A DNA stretch of 64,000 bases from Nymphaea colorata (Eukaryota > Streptophyta > Magnoliopsida > Nymphaeales > Nymphaeaceae), in NCBI RefSeq assembly GCF_008831285.2, contig NC_045148.1:17018002-17082001 (forward strand), in the 5' to 3' direction. Shown piece after piece: positions 22,281 through 37,045 of this stretch. The notes beneath the pieces were generated by a model. It was given only the letters and a program-made list of their open reading frames with translations, did no database searches and was not told the origin of the DNA. Position numbers and translations under genes: made by a program. Positions within the stretch are counted from its first letter, which is position 1. Each line of letters begins with the position of its first letter.

Positions 22281-23603
22281 AGAACCTTTTGATCCAACCA
22301 CCCTCGTGAGACTCAACAACAAGAAGGTCCACGCGAAGTTTCTTGGACATTTCGCATATCACAATCTTTGGCTCACCAACGAACATCTTCGATTCATAAG
22401 CGACCTGCGCCAATGACACCTATCATGTGAACAAGTGTAGAGAATAGCAGAACATGAAGATGTCGTTTAATTGCTGGAGGTAACCCATCGTTCGAGGAAG
22501 TTGGAACAGAACAGATTTTCTGCCACGGTGTTACCTCAGTAAGGGAGAGGGAACGCCTGGAACACAAAAAGTGTTCCCTAGAACACTTCTCATGTGTTCT
22601 TGACGTCCCTGGATTGGTCCGAGTGTGTGCTTTAATGGCCTTGAAAATCACAACTTTCTTGATGAAGGACAACTAGTAGAGTTTTCCATTTTCCGTTTTT
22701 TACTTATGTTATCTTGAGTAATCCTGTTCTTGTCCACAATCTTGTGAATCCATTTTTCCTTTGCGATAGTTCTGTTTTTAGATTACCGTCGATAAAATGT
22801 CTTTAATTATGACCCAAAAGGAAAACTCCTGCACTAACGTTACAGTAACTGCTAGAAGCGTTTACCAAATTACCATAGCCGCCATGACTACATTAATAAA
22901 CAGACAGCAGCTTAAGGGGTGCATTTTTGCTGAATGGTCACGATCTTTAAAGCCTTCAGCTTTTCCAAACAGAATCTGCTCAAAAATTTAAAGAAAGATT
23001 TACACTTTCTTTGCTGCCAAAAGTAGAAACCAGATTCTTTAACAGAAAAAAACGATGTTCTTGAGTTCAAATCTCTAAGCGATATGAAATTAATCAAAAG
23101 CTAACCAGAAGCCCAGTTAATTTGTTCCTGACATTCGCCTACTGAAGTACCAAAAAATTAAGCAGAAGGGACTTACACCATGCTTCTGACACAGCTTTGT
23201 AGCTTGCTCCATCACTTTCTCTGCCATTCGCTTTTGATTTCTCTTCAAGACGCCAACGACATGGCTTGAAAATGCAATTTCTGCAATAGAATAACAAGTG
23301 GGTTGAGCCCAACTCCCAGCAGTCTTGCGTAGGAATAACAAGTGGGTTGTCATCAAATGATGAGATAAAATCAACAAATCCATTGAAGAAAGTCATGTTC
23401 CCACGCATAAAGATTATACCTTTCCCTGTTAATGGAGTGCTTGCCATAGCCTCCGGTGCAGCATATATGAGCACAAACTTACTTGAATTGCAACCGATGA
23501 CTGGGTTTATGAGATGATTCAAGGCCCATTCCAAGGCGTAGAGGCTTTCCTCATTGTCGTGAAGGGCCACCATGATCTTCCTTGCCGCTTTGTCAACCTC
23601 CAT
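21977..23603 (-). CDS. Universal stress protein (USP) domain protein, 4 exons, 165 aa
   Basis: Exons on the minus strand: 23603-23420, 23280-23177, 22404-22286 and 22067-21977. The joins give 498 bases (165 codons plus TGA) with GT/AG borders, including GTAAGT after exon 2. The protein is a single USP domain: ARKIMVALHDNEESLYALEW (beta 1 and helix 1), KFVLIYAAPEAM, MAEKVMEQATKLCQKHG, VGEPKIVICEMSKKLRVDLL, then VVESHEGGWIKR and CVDHAKCPVMVVKR. USPs are small cytosolic alpha/beta proteins linked to stress responses, and some bind ATP. The ATP loop of the family (G-2X-G-9X-G-S/T) is degraded here (ESHEGG, later ANN), so ATP binding is doubtful. Start chosen at the only ATG ahead of the first beta strand. 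A GA repeat lies in intron 3 beside the exon 3 donor. The 165-codon length fits the family. Confidence 0.87.
22244..22277. repeat. (GA)n microsatellite in USP intron 3
   Basis: About 17 GA units, eight bases downstream of the exon 3 donor on the minus strand (read there as CT, that is, pyrimidine-rich). Confidence 0.95.
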
Positions 23604-26600
23604 TCCGATTTACCAATTTGAGAAAAGTTGCCTAGAACTATTGATTGCATTCACCGCCTCTTTCTTCCTTCTCTGTTCCCCTCTCTCTTTTCTCACAACA
23701 GAACTTGTATGAGAAGAATGCAAAGGGTGTGCTCTGCATAAATACCATGATTGATCATTCAAATACGTCAGCATCAGCAGTACCGTGTTCCCTTTTTCCT
23801 CTGCACAGTTCCATTCTTTAGATATTTTCACAAAACTTATCTAGTGAAGATCTATATTCATTCTCTCTCTTCATTTCAAAAGCTTAGTATGACTGACATC
23901 CAAGAGGAATGGATAAAGACTGAACCCAGCAGCCCCTTTTGCAAAAAGGTGGTGGAAAGGAGTGCGCTTTTAACAGTGGAACATGAATGGAATCCAGATG
24001 CTACAAGTTGGCCAAAGGAAAGGATATTAGGTGCTGCATTGCTTTAGACTATAACAGATATCATATCATGGTCACTAATTTGGGTGGGGTGGCCTGTTTA
24101 TTGAAGGACCCACATAGTGGCAATCAATTGCATTGTTGTTCTATTGTACTGAGTAACAATTTGAGGGTGGATACAATAAAAGAATCGTCTGACTGCTAGA
24201 TCATATGTCCACTAGTTAAGATTCATCAGATTGCCTGGTGGCTTATGGACTATAGAAATGATCAGAGACTTGGATTGTTATGGAGCAGCAGAGATCCGGC
24301 TTGCATTTGGAAACTTCATCAGTAAATCTACCCGCATGAGACAGTTGTTCAAGTCTTCAGACTGCCAACTGCAATCTAGTTATCATTTAATCAGAGAAAA
24401 TACAGCTCAGGACTTGTATCACTGATTGGAACTTGAGCCTCGACTTCCATGTGTTGATGAAACGATAATCAATTGCAAGAAGGAAATCAAATATGTTAAG
24501 TCAGTTTATCGATTAAGAAGAAAAATAGTTCTTTTTGAATGGGTTTTCTTTTGCAGTTAAAGTTGCACATTCTGTGCGTGAAAGGAACAAGAATAAAGCG
24601 GGAACAAAACCAAGATGGAAAGGGACCTCCATGTGCTAAGAAAAAAGGGGCAGTTTCATTCTGTGGGAGGAAAAGGAGATAAGCAAAACTGTTGGCATGA
24701 ATAGCTAGAAGTATATTCTCCTTGTTACCTGAATGGATGCTTATCCTGCAAAGTGGAAATAAACAAATAAAAAGAAAAAAGATGTGTTTGGATGGCAATT
24801 ATTAGCTTGTCCTATTCATGTGCATTTCCATTGCAGAACTACCTGTACAGCAGCAATATATTATATTATATATCCATAAGTGGGATAAGGTGCACGCCGT
24901 ACAATGAGTAGGACACCATCTACTTGTGGGGTCTTCCAGGTAGATGATATGATACACATGTAAGTGGTTGTGGCTTGCTTATTGGAAATCACGTTTACTT
25001 ATGGCAGCTGAGTTTTGTAACTTTCTTCAATGCTTTTGGTGTTTGAGGATGACGTTCTCAATATGCTTTAACTTGCATAGTGGCTATTTTGCAGCACAGA
25101 AAGTTCAGGTTGAGAGAATTGAAAAAATGACAGGCTATTTTGCAGCACAGAAAGTTCAGGTTGAGAGAATTGAAAAAATGACAGCTCCCACCAACCTCTT
25201 TGAGAATAATTTAAATTACATCAAAACCCTTGAGATTTTCTCACTAAAAAAAGGAAAAGAAAAGTTCAGTTCTGTTCTGTTGGCGTTTGATGCGTATGGA
25301 AAAAATCCATAACTGAGCGCCCAAGTTTTTCTCGAATCCAAAGTGGGTTCAGGAAAAAATAGAACGGAAGGGTCCGACTCTTTCCTGCCGAATTTTTTTT
25401 TGCCCGTCGGGAGTGCAAGCGACGTCTTCGTGTGTTCGCATCTACTTGTGCTTCGTTTCAACATCATTCATTTCCTTCGATATCTCTCTCTTCCTCTCTC
25501 CTCGGCCGGCCATGGCTCTGCTGACACAAGCAGGGGAAGCAGTCTTCTTCAAACCTTGCTTTCCATGCTCTGCAACTAACTGAATAAAGGCCTGCTTGAG
25601 AGGAAACTGAAACCTTTGTCCAAACTTCTGTCTGCTCCTACAGCGAGTAATCAGGGGCAAGATAAGTCCATTAATCCTGTGGTGTATTGCCGTCCATCTA
25701 GTGGAAATGGCCCTTCTGTGCTGTAATTGAAGCAAATTGGAGAACTAATTGATTGTGCAACTTGCGGGATTTCGTTGTCGTAACCTTTCAAACCAAGTTC
25801 CTTAGGGTGCGTTTGAACGTGAATTATACTGATCTTCCAGCTTTCTGTAGCACTGCAGATGTGCCACAGGAAAATGAGAAAAGAGGCTCGACGATGAGTC
25901 GTGGCCCTCTCCTCCACCATTCAGACGCCTGGAGAAGTCTCTTGATTCATTGCATGTTCATCTAGAATTTTCCTTGCAGGCATGAAGGGAACTCTTTATT
26001 CATTATATGTTTCATTTACCATAGAAGTCGGGATCTGTATCCTTCTGTTGTTCCAAGTGGAATTGTAGATAAGCTTCCTCAGATTTCCATAATGATGCTT
26101 TCCAAATTTCGAACTCCTTTTTGTCAATATAGGTCGGTGGGAAGTACATATTCTGTTGTCGATTTCAAACTTTTTTTTTTTTATTTGAGGTATAGCTAAA
26201 TTGACATTTTGCCATATGATGTTTTCACATCTTTAAGGTTTATGGCAAAGGTCATCAAATTTATTTAGGATTTTTTCCCCAACCCATCAGACGATAGAAA
26301 AAGTGTGGTGCCATCAAACACTAGCGGAATTTGGAACGGAAGAAAAGAAAATTTCTTCCACCCTATTCCAGGAACTTATTCTGGAATAAAAAATTCTGGA
26401 AATTTTTCTGTGGCCACCAGATGCCTCATTAGCTTTTTTAATCACCGAAACTTCCCCGATATACAGTCAGTTTTGGCAAAACACTAAACAGGATACTTAA
26501 CAAAGTAAGAAAAAAATAAACTTTAGAACTTAGTTAACGATAGCCTAGTTGAACTCTTAGATCGTTAGATATTCTACGATCTTTTAGTTACACAGCAACC

Positions 26601-27215
26601 GAACTCTGACCATTGATCATAACTAAAAACACACATTCGGTGAACTGCACAGAAGCTACAGCGGCAACAGTGATTATACCGCCTAATGACAGTTCGTGAT
26701 CAAGTGATTGTTGTAATAAATTGCACGACCGCCTGCAGCTTTCTTTTTTATAACAGCCAGATGAATATTCAAATGACATCTTAAGGTTTCATTTTTCTTT
26801 AACTATCCAAAATCACGTTTTGCAGCTCCAAGATGAGGGCAAAGAAATCCATCGGAAAATCAAGGCAAATGGTGATCGCTAGTTAACAGTGCAGTGCTTT
26901 TGAAAATGGCCAAGAGTTACCTGTTGATTTTAGGGCCTTCTGTTTATGGTCATGCACATGCTAAGTGCCAAAAACTCAGTCATTGAACACACAGGAGAAA
27001 CATATACCTACTCTGCAAAAAAGTGTCACAATTACAGCTTATGAAAAGGCCAACATAAAAAAAAAACAGCAGCCTTTATCCCCCTAATGACCTGATCAGA
27101 TGCACATCATCAATTTTGTTTCCCTTCTTCACCGGCAAGAAATTCATAATATACAAAATATAGAAAAACTAATTACATGATGGCTGAACCATGAACTCAA
27201 CAAAGCATCATTCTG
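23604..27215. other. Intergenic region between USP and MAP3K genes
   Basis: I see no supported gene. The left edge is the promoter side of the USP gene. A 51-bp tandem duplication lies at 25082-25183. At 25500-25720 (plus) short open frames sit beside a pyrimidine-rich leader (MALLTQAGEAVFFK and, in another frame, LLERKLKPLSKLLSAP); these may be remnants of a lost gene but match no family I know. The right edge is presumably the 3' untranslated region of the kinase gene. Confidence 0.4.
25082..25183. repeat. Perfect tandem duplication, 51-bp unit
   Basis: Two identical adjacent copies beginning GGCTATTTTGCAGCACAGAA. The unit is a multiple of three, so a plus-strand open frame runs through both copies as two identical 17-residue units (GYFAAQKVQVERIEKMT). 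That frame otherwise shows no protein family. Confidence 0.9.
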
Positions 27216-30200
27216 CTATAGGACAGTGTTGATATGGAGAGCTTTAAGAAGTGCCGTCGCCATCTGTTTTACCAGGACTTGACCCCCAGACCGCTCACCA
27301 TCTCTACGCTCTTCTATCAAATTCTGTAGCTTCTGGGGCAGATCATTCTCCACTATGAGTTGCTTCGGCCGTGGATGGTGCTCATACACAGCCTTCATAC
27401 AAATATATCGAGATAAGTGATCAATAAAGGAAAGAAATAACGAATTCATATGAGAAAAATCTTCAGCAGAATCCATGCAATGAATGTTAAAAAAAGGGAC
27501 CCAGCGAGAATGAAAATCAATAAATTGAACTACAGAATCACAAACTCTCATTATCCAAAGAAAGAGCTTGTGCAAATGGAGATGCCTGACCAATATGTAG
27601 GAGTTAGTTTTCCAGTTGACATACGGTACTATTTTAAGCGGATCTAACTGAACAAAGATGGATGCGCAGACAAAAGGCAAAAATGGCTATCAGCAAACAA
27701 AGAAAGTTAGGAAATTTTATCATACCTTTATCAATTTGAGAAGATTTAGCCGAGCGATAGCATCTTGATGGTCTAGCCTTGCAATGAGTAAAGGTGTCAA
27801 CCCATTAACAGCCAATGTAGTGTTAATCCGGGGAGATTTTCTGTGTTTCAGGCATGAATCATTTAGTACGGTAGTCAATCAAAATATTGAACGAGTATCA
27901 TCTAATGAAAATTTACAAGAACCCAAAATTTATGTAACACACTCGAGATTGAAAAAAATTCAGTCAGCAATTTCCTTGTGCATATTTCAAGTGCTAAACA
28001 TTAAATGAAAAATGTGATTTTTTTTTTTATCTTTTCAACAGTTTGTCAGATTTTTGCAAAATGTTTGGTATTTAATAAATCCAGAGAGACAGAACTTACG
28101 TTATAATCTTCAAGAAAGGTTCCAAAATGTGTATAAAGGATGTCTCTGGACAGCACTGGAAGAACTTCACCAGCTTCTGGACAGCTTCCTTTTTCAATAA
28201 TGCTTGCTCTACTTTCTTATGATCATTATCATGTGCCAAGCACACTGCAAGTGAGTCCAGTGAAGTCACTGACCACACTTCATCATCTAATAAACTTAGG
28301 TACACATCCAGGCCGCCATGAGCTCTTAACTGCTCCCTTGAATTACGAGAAGCATGTGCCATGTCACATAATAGAGGCAATGCATACTGTTTCAACGGAG
28401 AATCAGACATGATAAATCGCATCAAGTGTGGAATTATTCCATTTTCAGCTGCTTGCTCCTGCCTCCTCTTATTTATCTTGCAGAGGTTGTATAATGCATT
28501 CAGAACCTTCAACAAGCACAACAACAAAAAACGATATTAGTATTGAAAATTGAAATTCAGCTGAGATAGACTTCCATTTAGGATAAGAATGAAAGAATTA
28601 GTTCTTGGGCATGCATAAAGATCCTACATTGAATAAAAAAGTATAAAACAGTAATAGTTAACAAAATTTATTTTCGGTTGTCATGAAAACATTGCAAGAG
28701 TAGAACACAATGCATATGCAAGTTGCATCCTAAACTGAAAATTTCAACAACAAATGCATAATCAATATGCTAAAAAACAAAAAATCAAACCAAAGTTTAC
28801 GAATTGCTCGACAATAGATACTTAGAGACAAAAGATAAGCCAAACAAAGGCTATACAGCTAACAAGATGTTACGATCTGCATCCACAAGAAGCCAAAGAA
28901 AAGAACGAATGCTGACCTCAGTATGAATTTGAGAAACTAGAGGTCCATCATGGAGTTCAAGATTTGGAATCAAATGCTTTATTGCATCTGCACGCTGAAG
29001 GTTCTCCAAGCAGTTTGGATCAGTTGATAAATTGTTAATACACTTCAACACCTATAACAATAGAAAGAGAGAACTATGTCATGTATTCATGGTAGTTAAA
29101 ATGTTTAACTAAAGATTCAACCAAGTTACTAACCGATCAATGCTTGCAACAAACCTTTAGAAGGATAGGTGGCTCTATTTTATTGAGCATCTGGAAAAGA
29201 CGACAAAGTAAACCTTGACTACACATGTACGACTTCACAGTAGTGTCAGCTCGAGAAAACTCAAATAAAAGTTCTGCAACTTTCTGTAGATATTCCCTTG
29301 CAACATCAGCATTCAATGTGGAGACCATATGGGAGAGTAATCCTGATGATGTCGTACTTCCAGGTCTTGCATTGAGGACACCAGATCCAGACAATATGCC
29401 AGATGCAGTCTGCGACACAAGACCAGATGCCAAAACAGTTGCTTCAGTAGTATTTGATGATCCTGAAGCTAGTGGACCAACCTTCCTGGTTGCTTTGGGT
29501 GTTGAGTCTGGAGGACCATTTTCTCTCCCACGTGCAGATGCCTCTGTGAACCACAACATGCATCCTTCACTAGATATCCAAAAAATACAAGTGCATCACG
29601 TAAAGAAAAATTAACAAAGCAAAATAGCATCACGAAAACACCATAGTAATTTAACCTGTAATTTATGACTCCAACCTCCACCTTAGATCAGACATACCAT
29701 ATAGCCAAAAGATGTAAAAAATGAAAAGGCAGATGCATGCAGCCAATTAACGTTGGAATCTGTACAAATGTGTGTTGCAACAGCAGTCTAAAAGTTGCAA
29801 GAAAGATATACCGGTGTATTCAACTGCTGCCTACAAGTAGCGAAGAGATGTATTGTATAAACAACAGAAACACTACCAATTACACAGTAAGATAACTTAT
29901 TCCCATCAGCTATTTAAACTGAATTACTTCATCGCTCAAGCTGGACAAGCCACCAATCAAACGGCATGTATACACATAGCTTAAAAGGCCGAATGTTCTC
30001 CTCTGTTTATTTTCCAAAATTTACAGCATATTTACATTGTCAATCATTAACCCTAAATGTCCAGATTACCTGGTCAGTTGGTAATCTTTACAACTCCTAG
30101 TTGCCTTAGTTTGCTCCCAAATATTAACACCTGTCAACCATTTTATGACATCCACAAGTAGAAGACCAGTAATACTCATATTTTACAAGAGTTTCCTGTA

Positions 30201-33200
30201 AATTACTAAATACTGGGATCCTTGTTTAGTTTCCATGTTCTACAGCATACTTACACGATCAACTATTAACCAAATTTCCTGGTCAAGTTTACAACTTTTA
30301 ATTGCCTCAGCTTATTCCCAAACATTAATACCTCAACCCTTTCATAATACCCATATATTTTTGCAAGAGTTTCCTGCCCAAATTTTAATTGCCAACTGTT
30401 TCAATAACATTCATAATAGCCAAATGTAAATCTCAATTTCTTTTCCAAATGATTGCTGCAAGAAATATTGTAAGAAAGGCCCATGTCTTTGCTTCAAGGC
30501 TGCCCAAGGAATTTACAGGAAAATGCATCAGATAAAAACATGCTTGCTTGAAAGGTGGCAACTGGCAAGATATTTCTCTGCTGCAGTTCTAACTGCATCT
30601 AGATGTCACAATTCAAGTTCCACCTTTCTATGTAAGCAAATTTTCTTCTATTATAGAAAATAACATGCTTTTAAGAAAATTACTATACCTGTGAATTCTG
30701 CAATTAAAAAATCCAATTCGCCATTTTTCCTTTCCGCAGCTGCTTGTAGAAGCGGAAGAATATTCTCATGCCTCTCAAAACCAGAAATGTGTTTGAAATA
30801 CTCAAGCTGGCCAGAAACATGCCGAGAACGAGGTTCCTTTTCTAGCAAGCTTAAGAGAGGTGTGACCTGCTCATTCTGAGACACATGAGTATTAGAGCTG
30901 CCAGCAGTTCCATCTGATGGACGATCCAATTGCTTTAAAGCCTTATCAACTGATAACCGACTTGGATTAGTAACACGTTGCTGCCTATGACTGTCAGCCT
31001 CTACCTTTGATGCTTCAGTTTTTCTCATATCCAACTGATCCTTGGCCAAAGAATTTAAAGCATCTTTACTTGTTGAAAATCTATGATTTTCCTGAGATGC
31101 ACTCTCAAGAGGCTTGGAAGTAAGTGATAGATCTGAATGCTGCTCTGGCCTTTGAGAATGTGATACTGAAGCTTTAGATGACTCCAGAGTTCCAGCTAAA
31201 GAAAACTCACTAAGTGGTATTCTAGCCTTCAAAGGCTCATGTTCATCGAAGGGTTCACATTGGACAGAAGGAGGATTGTTAGCATCCAAAGGACCGGAAC
31301 GAGGCCGTGAAGTCGCACCATCAGCACCAGTAGTCTCACCACCTCCAGATATGGAGGCCAACCTAGCAGCCTCATTTAAACTGTGAAGAGTGTTCACAAG
31401 TCTGAGAAGTATCCCATTCTTAGCAGCTATTCTGCAAAAATCATTTCGAGGTGTGGAACACTGGAGCTTGAAAACCTGCCACATACCATCAATAGCAAGA
31501 TGGACCATTTCCCTGAGTAGAATATCAACAGGAGAAGGTTGGTCAAATACAAAGAGAAGAAAAGGAAATATAAAATTTGAAATGGAAAAAGAATAAAGAT
31601 AATTGACGTAGCACACAATTTAACCAAGAACAAAGACATCAGTGTACAGAAACAGAAAATCTACTACCTGTACTTTGCATAATCTGCCTCTAGAAAACCC
31701 ACTAGAACTGGTATTCCACGACATGCAATGAACATTTGCAGAGTTAAGGCACTGGACATTAAACACCATTGTTAATAGACAATTCGCTGACATAATTTAG
31801 TTGACAAACTCACCATTACCTTGACTGACAGAGCTGTTGCAAGAAATATGCTGCCTGCATACGAACTTCACGAGGACGATCAGGCACTGCAAATTCCATA
31901 ACGTGAGGAATCTGCAATTCCATTTTCTTGCACTCATCAGAAAATGGGAACAAGTTTGAAGATTACCAAAAATACAACAACAATTATAACAACAATAACA
32001 TCAGCAACAACTTTAAAAGGAAAAAAAAAATTAAAATGAAGATCTGAAAATCTAAGATACTAAAAACAGTGTAATGGAAAATACTCACCAATCCAACCAG
32101 ACAAGCATTTTCTTGAAAATCAGCGTTGTCTTTCACTAACTGATTGATAATTTGTAATACAGAACATATAACCTGCACATGTAGAACAGGGATTATCAAC
32201 TTGTATGCAAATTGATCCAAAATGACTTCATACACTGCAGCAGAAAAAGTATTTGCACTGATGTTATATATAGCAGCAGATAGAAAAAAGAAATAGCATG
32301 TCAACCTAAAGATTGCAAATAGGATTTACTCACACGAGTGGCTGGAACCTCTAGAAGCTCCATAAGTGGCAGCAAGCCATGCTGAGTAATAAAAACATGC
32401 TTCTGCTCAGGACGATCTTGAAACAACAATATAAGCTTTTGACAAGCAGAGACAATCACATCTTCAGGCTCCTCTGGCTTTAATGAACCAACCAACTTGC
32501 TGAATTCTACGGCCTGTTGCACCAGAAGAAGGAAAATAACATAAGAAAGGTAATGCATAGAGTTGCCTCCATTTGATCGCTTACACTTCCCCTTCCATCT
32601 GACTGCATTGGGGTCAGGTTGTAAATGAAATTGACCATGAAAATTCAAGAGTAAAAACAGAGACCAAGAACATGAACCCCATTTGGATGCCTCTAACAGA
32701 GCATGTATTTCTTCCATAGATAATACTCCGACTCTCACAAGAATACGACCCACTTTACAAATAGAATTAGAAGGAACCAAAAATTATTTCTAGAATAAAA
32801 GATAGAAAGGACAAGAAAATATGAACTCAAGTTGGTTTATACTTTATACCTAGCATCCTTTAATAATCTGGAAATTACTTTCAATTAAAAAGGAAACTCA
32901 TTCACGACTTCAACATCAGAAAAGCAGCTTTGACTTATCTGCGAAGGTGCACCTTACAATTATGGTACTCTATGGCTATACATTTAAGAATACAACAGTT
33001 CAGGGACATACTAGGGTTTGAAGGGCACTCTCAAGTAATTTTAAGTGAGACAGGTGATTCTCACCGTGTTTCTGGTTGAGTATCTGAAGTTTAAAAAGCT
33101 AAGAAAACTAATTACAAAAATTCTTTCTAAATAATGTAACATGCTTTTAGATTTTAGAATCATAGTTTCTCAAAAGAGATGGATGAATGCAGGAAACTGC

Positions 33201-36200
33201 AACAAGATGATCTGCAACTATGCTTTTCTTTTTTTCCTTTTTTCTTTTTTTTTGAAGAAAAAAAGATAGATTCCTGGTGTTAAGTCTGTTAGACACAAAA
33301 GGTTAGATAGATAAACTGCATAAAGTTGTGCCATTACATCAGTAAGCAAATCTGTAGAAAAGAAAAAAATGAATAGTGGAAGTGCAGCACAGCTGCAAAA
33401 ATAGTATAGCAGAAATCATGGATCATCTTCAACTTTCTGATAGATCCAGAAAACATTATCATTTTTTATATATAAATAATGGGAATTCAAAGAAAAATAT
33501 TCAGAATGCATTCATAATTATCAGAAGGTAAAGACAACCTTACAAGCAGAGCATGTCAGACATGTAACTTTCGGACATTATAAATAATTTACCTGTATGG
33601 GAAAGAGGTTTTCTCCAGACAACTTGCCATCAAACACCTGCAAATCAAAAATGTAAAAGGTGAAAAATAGTTAGCTTTAGATAAGTGAACTATCACCATT
33701 TATCTAAGACACATATCATGGGAAAACATCATACGCATATTGACTCCCTCAGCACAGTCACTCACATGCATACAGGTGAAGCACATACATGCAGAGACAT
33801 GGACGTCACATAGATATTAATTAAGTGAACCTAATAAAAATATGTGAACCAATGCCGCAGATACATGCTGGTGTCCAATACAAAGTCACATACAAATGCA
33901 ACACAATTTTGTTGATATACGAGTATACTTGGACAGCAAGCTAGAGAGCCTAGCTCTATTACAGAAAACGTTTTGCAGGAAATTAGACTAGCTAGTTATA
34001 TTTATTTTGATTGCTTACCAGACCATCAATACCCATTATGAGAGACATCAGGTCGCTGCCACTTTTTTGACCTTTTTCATTTTCCCTTCGTTTCTGAACC
34101 ATTGTAGCCTTCAGCTTCTTCGCTAGGTCAGTCTTCCCAGATTCAGGTACATTTCTGTTGTGTTGGTTCAGCATTGCAGAAGCTGCAGAGGTTGAGGCTT
34201 CAGCTAAGTGATCGTCCGGCATTCTATCCAATGGCTCTTGAAACAAGTCATCCAAGGAAGAATCTGCTGGGGTATCACTGAATCTACTCAATTCAACAGG
34301 TCCAGAAATGACAGATGGTTTAACGTCCTGCCAAGATAATTATGTGAATCACTTGCAGATTGCATGAAAAACATGAGCCTAAACAATAATTACCAATATC
34401 TTTCTCACCAATATTATGATTGAGAGTTTTGTTTTTTGCTTTGATGTTTGATTTTCTCTGTTTGATATTTGATTTACTCTGGCATGTCCGCACAAAGTTT
34501 AGAACTGATCTTTAAAAGTATACCTTGTCAGAAACTTGGACTAAATCCATTCTCAGGGAAAGCAGCCAGTATTTGAAAACTAAAAGCAAAACACAGGCAT
34601 TCTTTACGCATGATAAGAGGAAAATAAAAGTTCCCAAAACTGACAGCTGCAGGGCTCAGATGCACTGGAACTCCAGAAATGACCCATTCAACCATGGCAA
34701 CTAAAGGAATTCCTTGCTGGATTCTCCAGTGGAGGAAACAAGGAACCATAAGACCAGTCTTCATTAATTTGGCAATCATTTTCTTGCAATTAAAACCAAC
34801 AAATCACAAAAGATAATTTCTAGATTTTACAAATTTCACAGCCTCAAAAACTGAGTGGAACCATGTGAACAGCCGAGTGAAATTTTAGCTCTGTAAGTTT
34901 GCAAATTTTAAGCATGATGTTCTACAATAAGAACCTGATATTGAGGTCCACAGACTCCACACTATCACATATTTCAAGCCACTAACCAAGGAACAAAACT
35001 TAAGCAGAGGATGAGAAAATCTATAATTACAGGACTTACATAATCAGAGAAGCTGGTAGAGAAGGAAGAACTAATAGGGAAAGGAGAAAAAGGAAAGCAC
35101 CTGTTGAGATCTGTACTCTTGAACACTCTGGTCAAAACCAACAAAATTCCTGTTTTGATGTATTAAACCTTCATTTCTCTCAGATTCTCTAGATTTACCA
35201 TCAACTAATGAAGCATCAACTAAATCATTTCTCTTCCATCTTTGAGAGTTCACTTCATCATTTAAAGAAATTCTCTCTAGCACATCATCATTTGGCAACA
35301 CAGGCTCCAGACGATCAGTAGCATGCAATGCATGCTCTTCTTTGGAAGATAACACCTTATGTGGATCAGTCATTTTCAACGACTCTTCACGAAAGGTTAG
35401 TGTGGGATCTTGACCCAACAGTAAGTTTTCCTTAGCCTCAAGATGATCTGGGTTTAAATCATTTTCTGAAGGAGTTGCAACACCCTCAGCACTTGCACTA
35501 TTATCCATGTCTGGCCTAACAAGTTCAGCAGCCTCAGCTGACAGTACATCATTTGCAGCATCACCCTAGCAAATCAAAGCATCAGGGTAGCAATATTCAA
35601 TACAGAAATAAAGCTGGATACCAGAACTTACTTGTCTCCAATTAAAAGTTTCAATATTGAGTTTGTTGTGAAATATATGCTTTTACCCAAATCAAATGAT
35701 AATGACTTCAACTCGCTGCTCAGTAATCTGGCCTATGGGGAAAGTAGCATACTTTATCAAGAAAGAGGAAAATTAAATCTTACAGATTCTAACTCAGAGG
35801 ACTCCACTTTTTGGTTCCCGGCAGAGTTGCTTTCGTCACTCCTTTCACCATCACCAATAGACCTCTCAACTACAGTGGAAACATCTTGAGGAATATTCCT
35901 GAAATTAAACAAAATTTACCAACTAGTTTTGTTAAGTTACGAAACTAGTACCTACAAAAGTTTTTTACATCTTCAATAGGTACACATTAAAAATTATGCA
36001 GATATTAAGATGGAGATGTGTCTCAGTCTAGTAGTTATTAGACACAAGTAAAGTTTGCATAATTAGGTCGTCACTTGTCACTATGTAGCATCAGGAATCA
36101 GGATATCCCAGACATGCACAAACAGCAGACATATTTGCCATGCTGTTTGACCCTATGTCCATGCAGGCATGCACATATTAGTTGAAGAACCTCCCAGTTC

Positions 36201-37008
36201 AACAACCTCAGAAATCCTTAAGAGCTTGTATTCTTAGTTTAAGCATCAAAGGTTAGACTGTTTTCTCTTTTTTGTCCAAATTCTCTAAGAGAATCTAGGG
36301 ACAGGAATTACTCGTCATTATGAGATATTGAATATCACATAAATCTGTCTAATACTCTAACATAAAGCAAGAAGCACTACCTCATCATTCCACCAGTTCT
36401 CTGAAGAGAAGACTGCAGTGCACGTCTGGAGTTCCTAATCCATGGGTGCATAAGCAATTTTTTTGCATCTGGGCGCTGCATCGCATCCTGAAAGAAGTTT
36501 TAAATGTCACAGACAGGTTTCTGATAAAAAATCTAATAACGCATGCAGGAGAAACAACGATATAAGCACAATTTCAGATACATTTACTAGAAACAAATCA
36601 AAAGCACATAAACTACGTTTGGTGGTCCATATAATTTTACACCCTCTCACCTTCCTGAAGCACTGAAGCAGAAAATCTGTTATGCCTGGTGACAGATAAT
36701 CAGGTATGGGAGGATGATCATCCTGCATGAAGACAACCCATCAACTGCAGAGCCCAAGTATAAAGAACAGGTTAAAAACTGTCTCACATGGGTGCTTCTA
36801 AAAAGCTGCCGCACCCGTGTCAACACAAGTTGGGTGCTGGTGCTTCTCTGACACAGCACATCCGCTGTGGTCACCCGAACTAAGTCAAAACTCACCATTT
36901 CAGATGCACACTTGACTTAAATAGCCCTAGTACAAATATTACAATTACTAAAATGTAAATATAGGAAAATAACGCTATTAAATAGCTTATTGACTATATA
37001 ATAGATTT

Positions 37009-37045
<37 letters not shown>

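Noticed and set aside
22234-22419. Apparent C-terminal extension SLSLSLSL of the USP exon
   Set aside because: It is the CT microsatellite read through past the exon 3 donor; splicing to 22067 restores a normal USP C terminus.
23883-24047. Short plus-strand frame MTDIQEEWIKTEPSSPF
   Set aside because: Only about 55 codons, no recognised motif and no splice-supported continuation.
24968-25312. 114-codon plus-strand frame as a gene
   Set aside because: It is open mainly because of a perfect 51-bp duplication; the first part has no coding character and there is no family match.
25512-25720. Possible first exon MALLTQAGEAVFFKPCFPCS
   Set aside because: It stops after 23 codons and no donor leads to a continuing frame that I could identify; noted as a possible remnant only.
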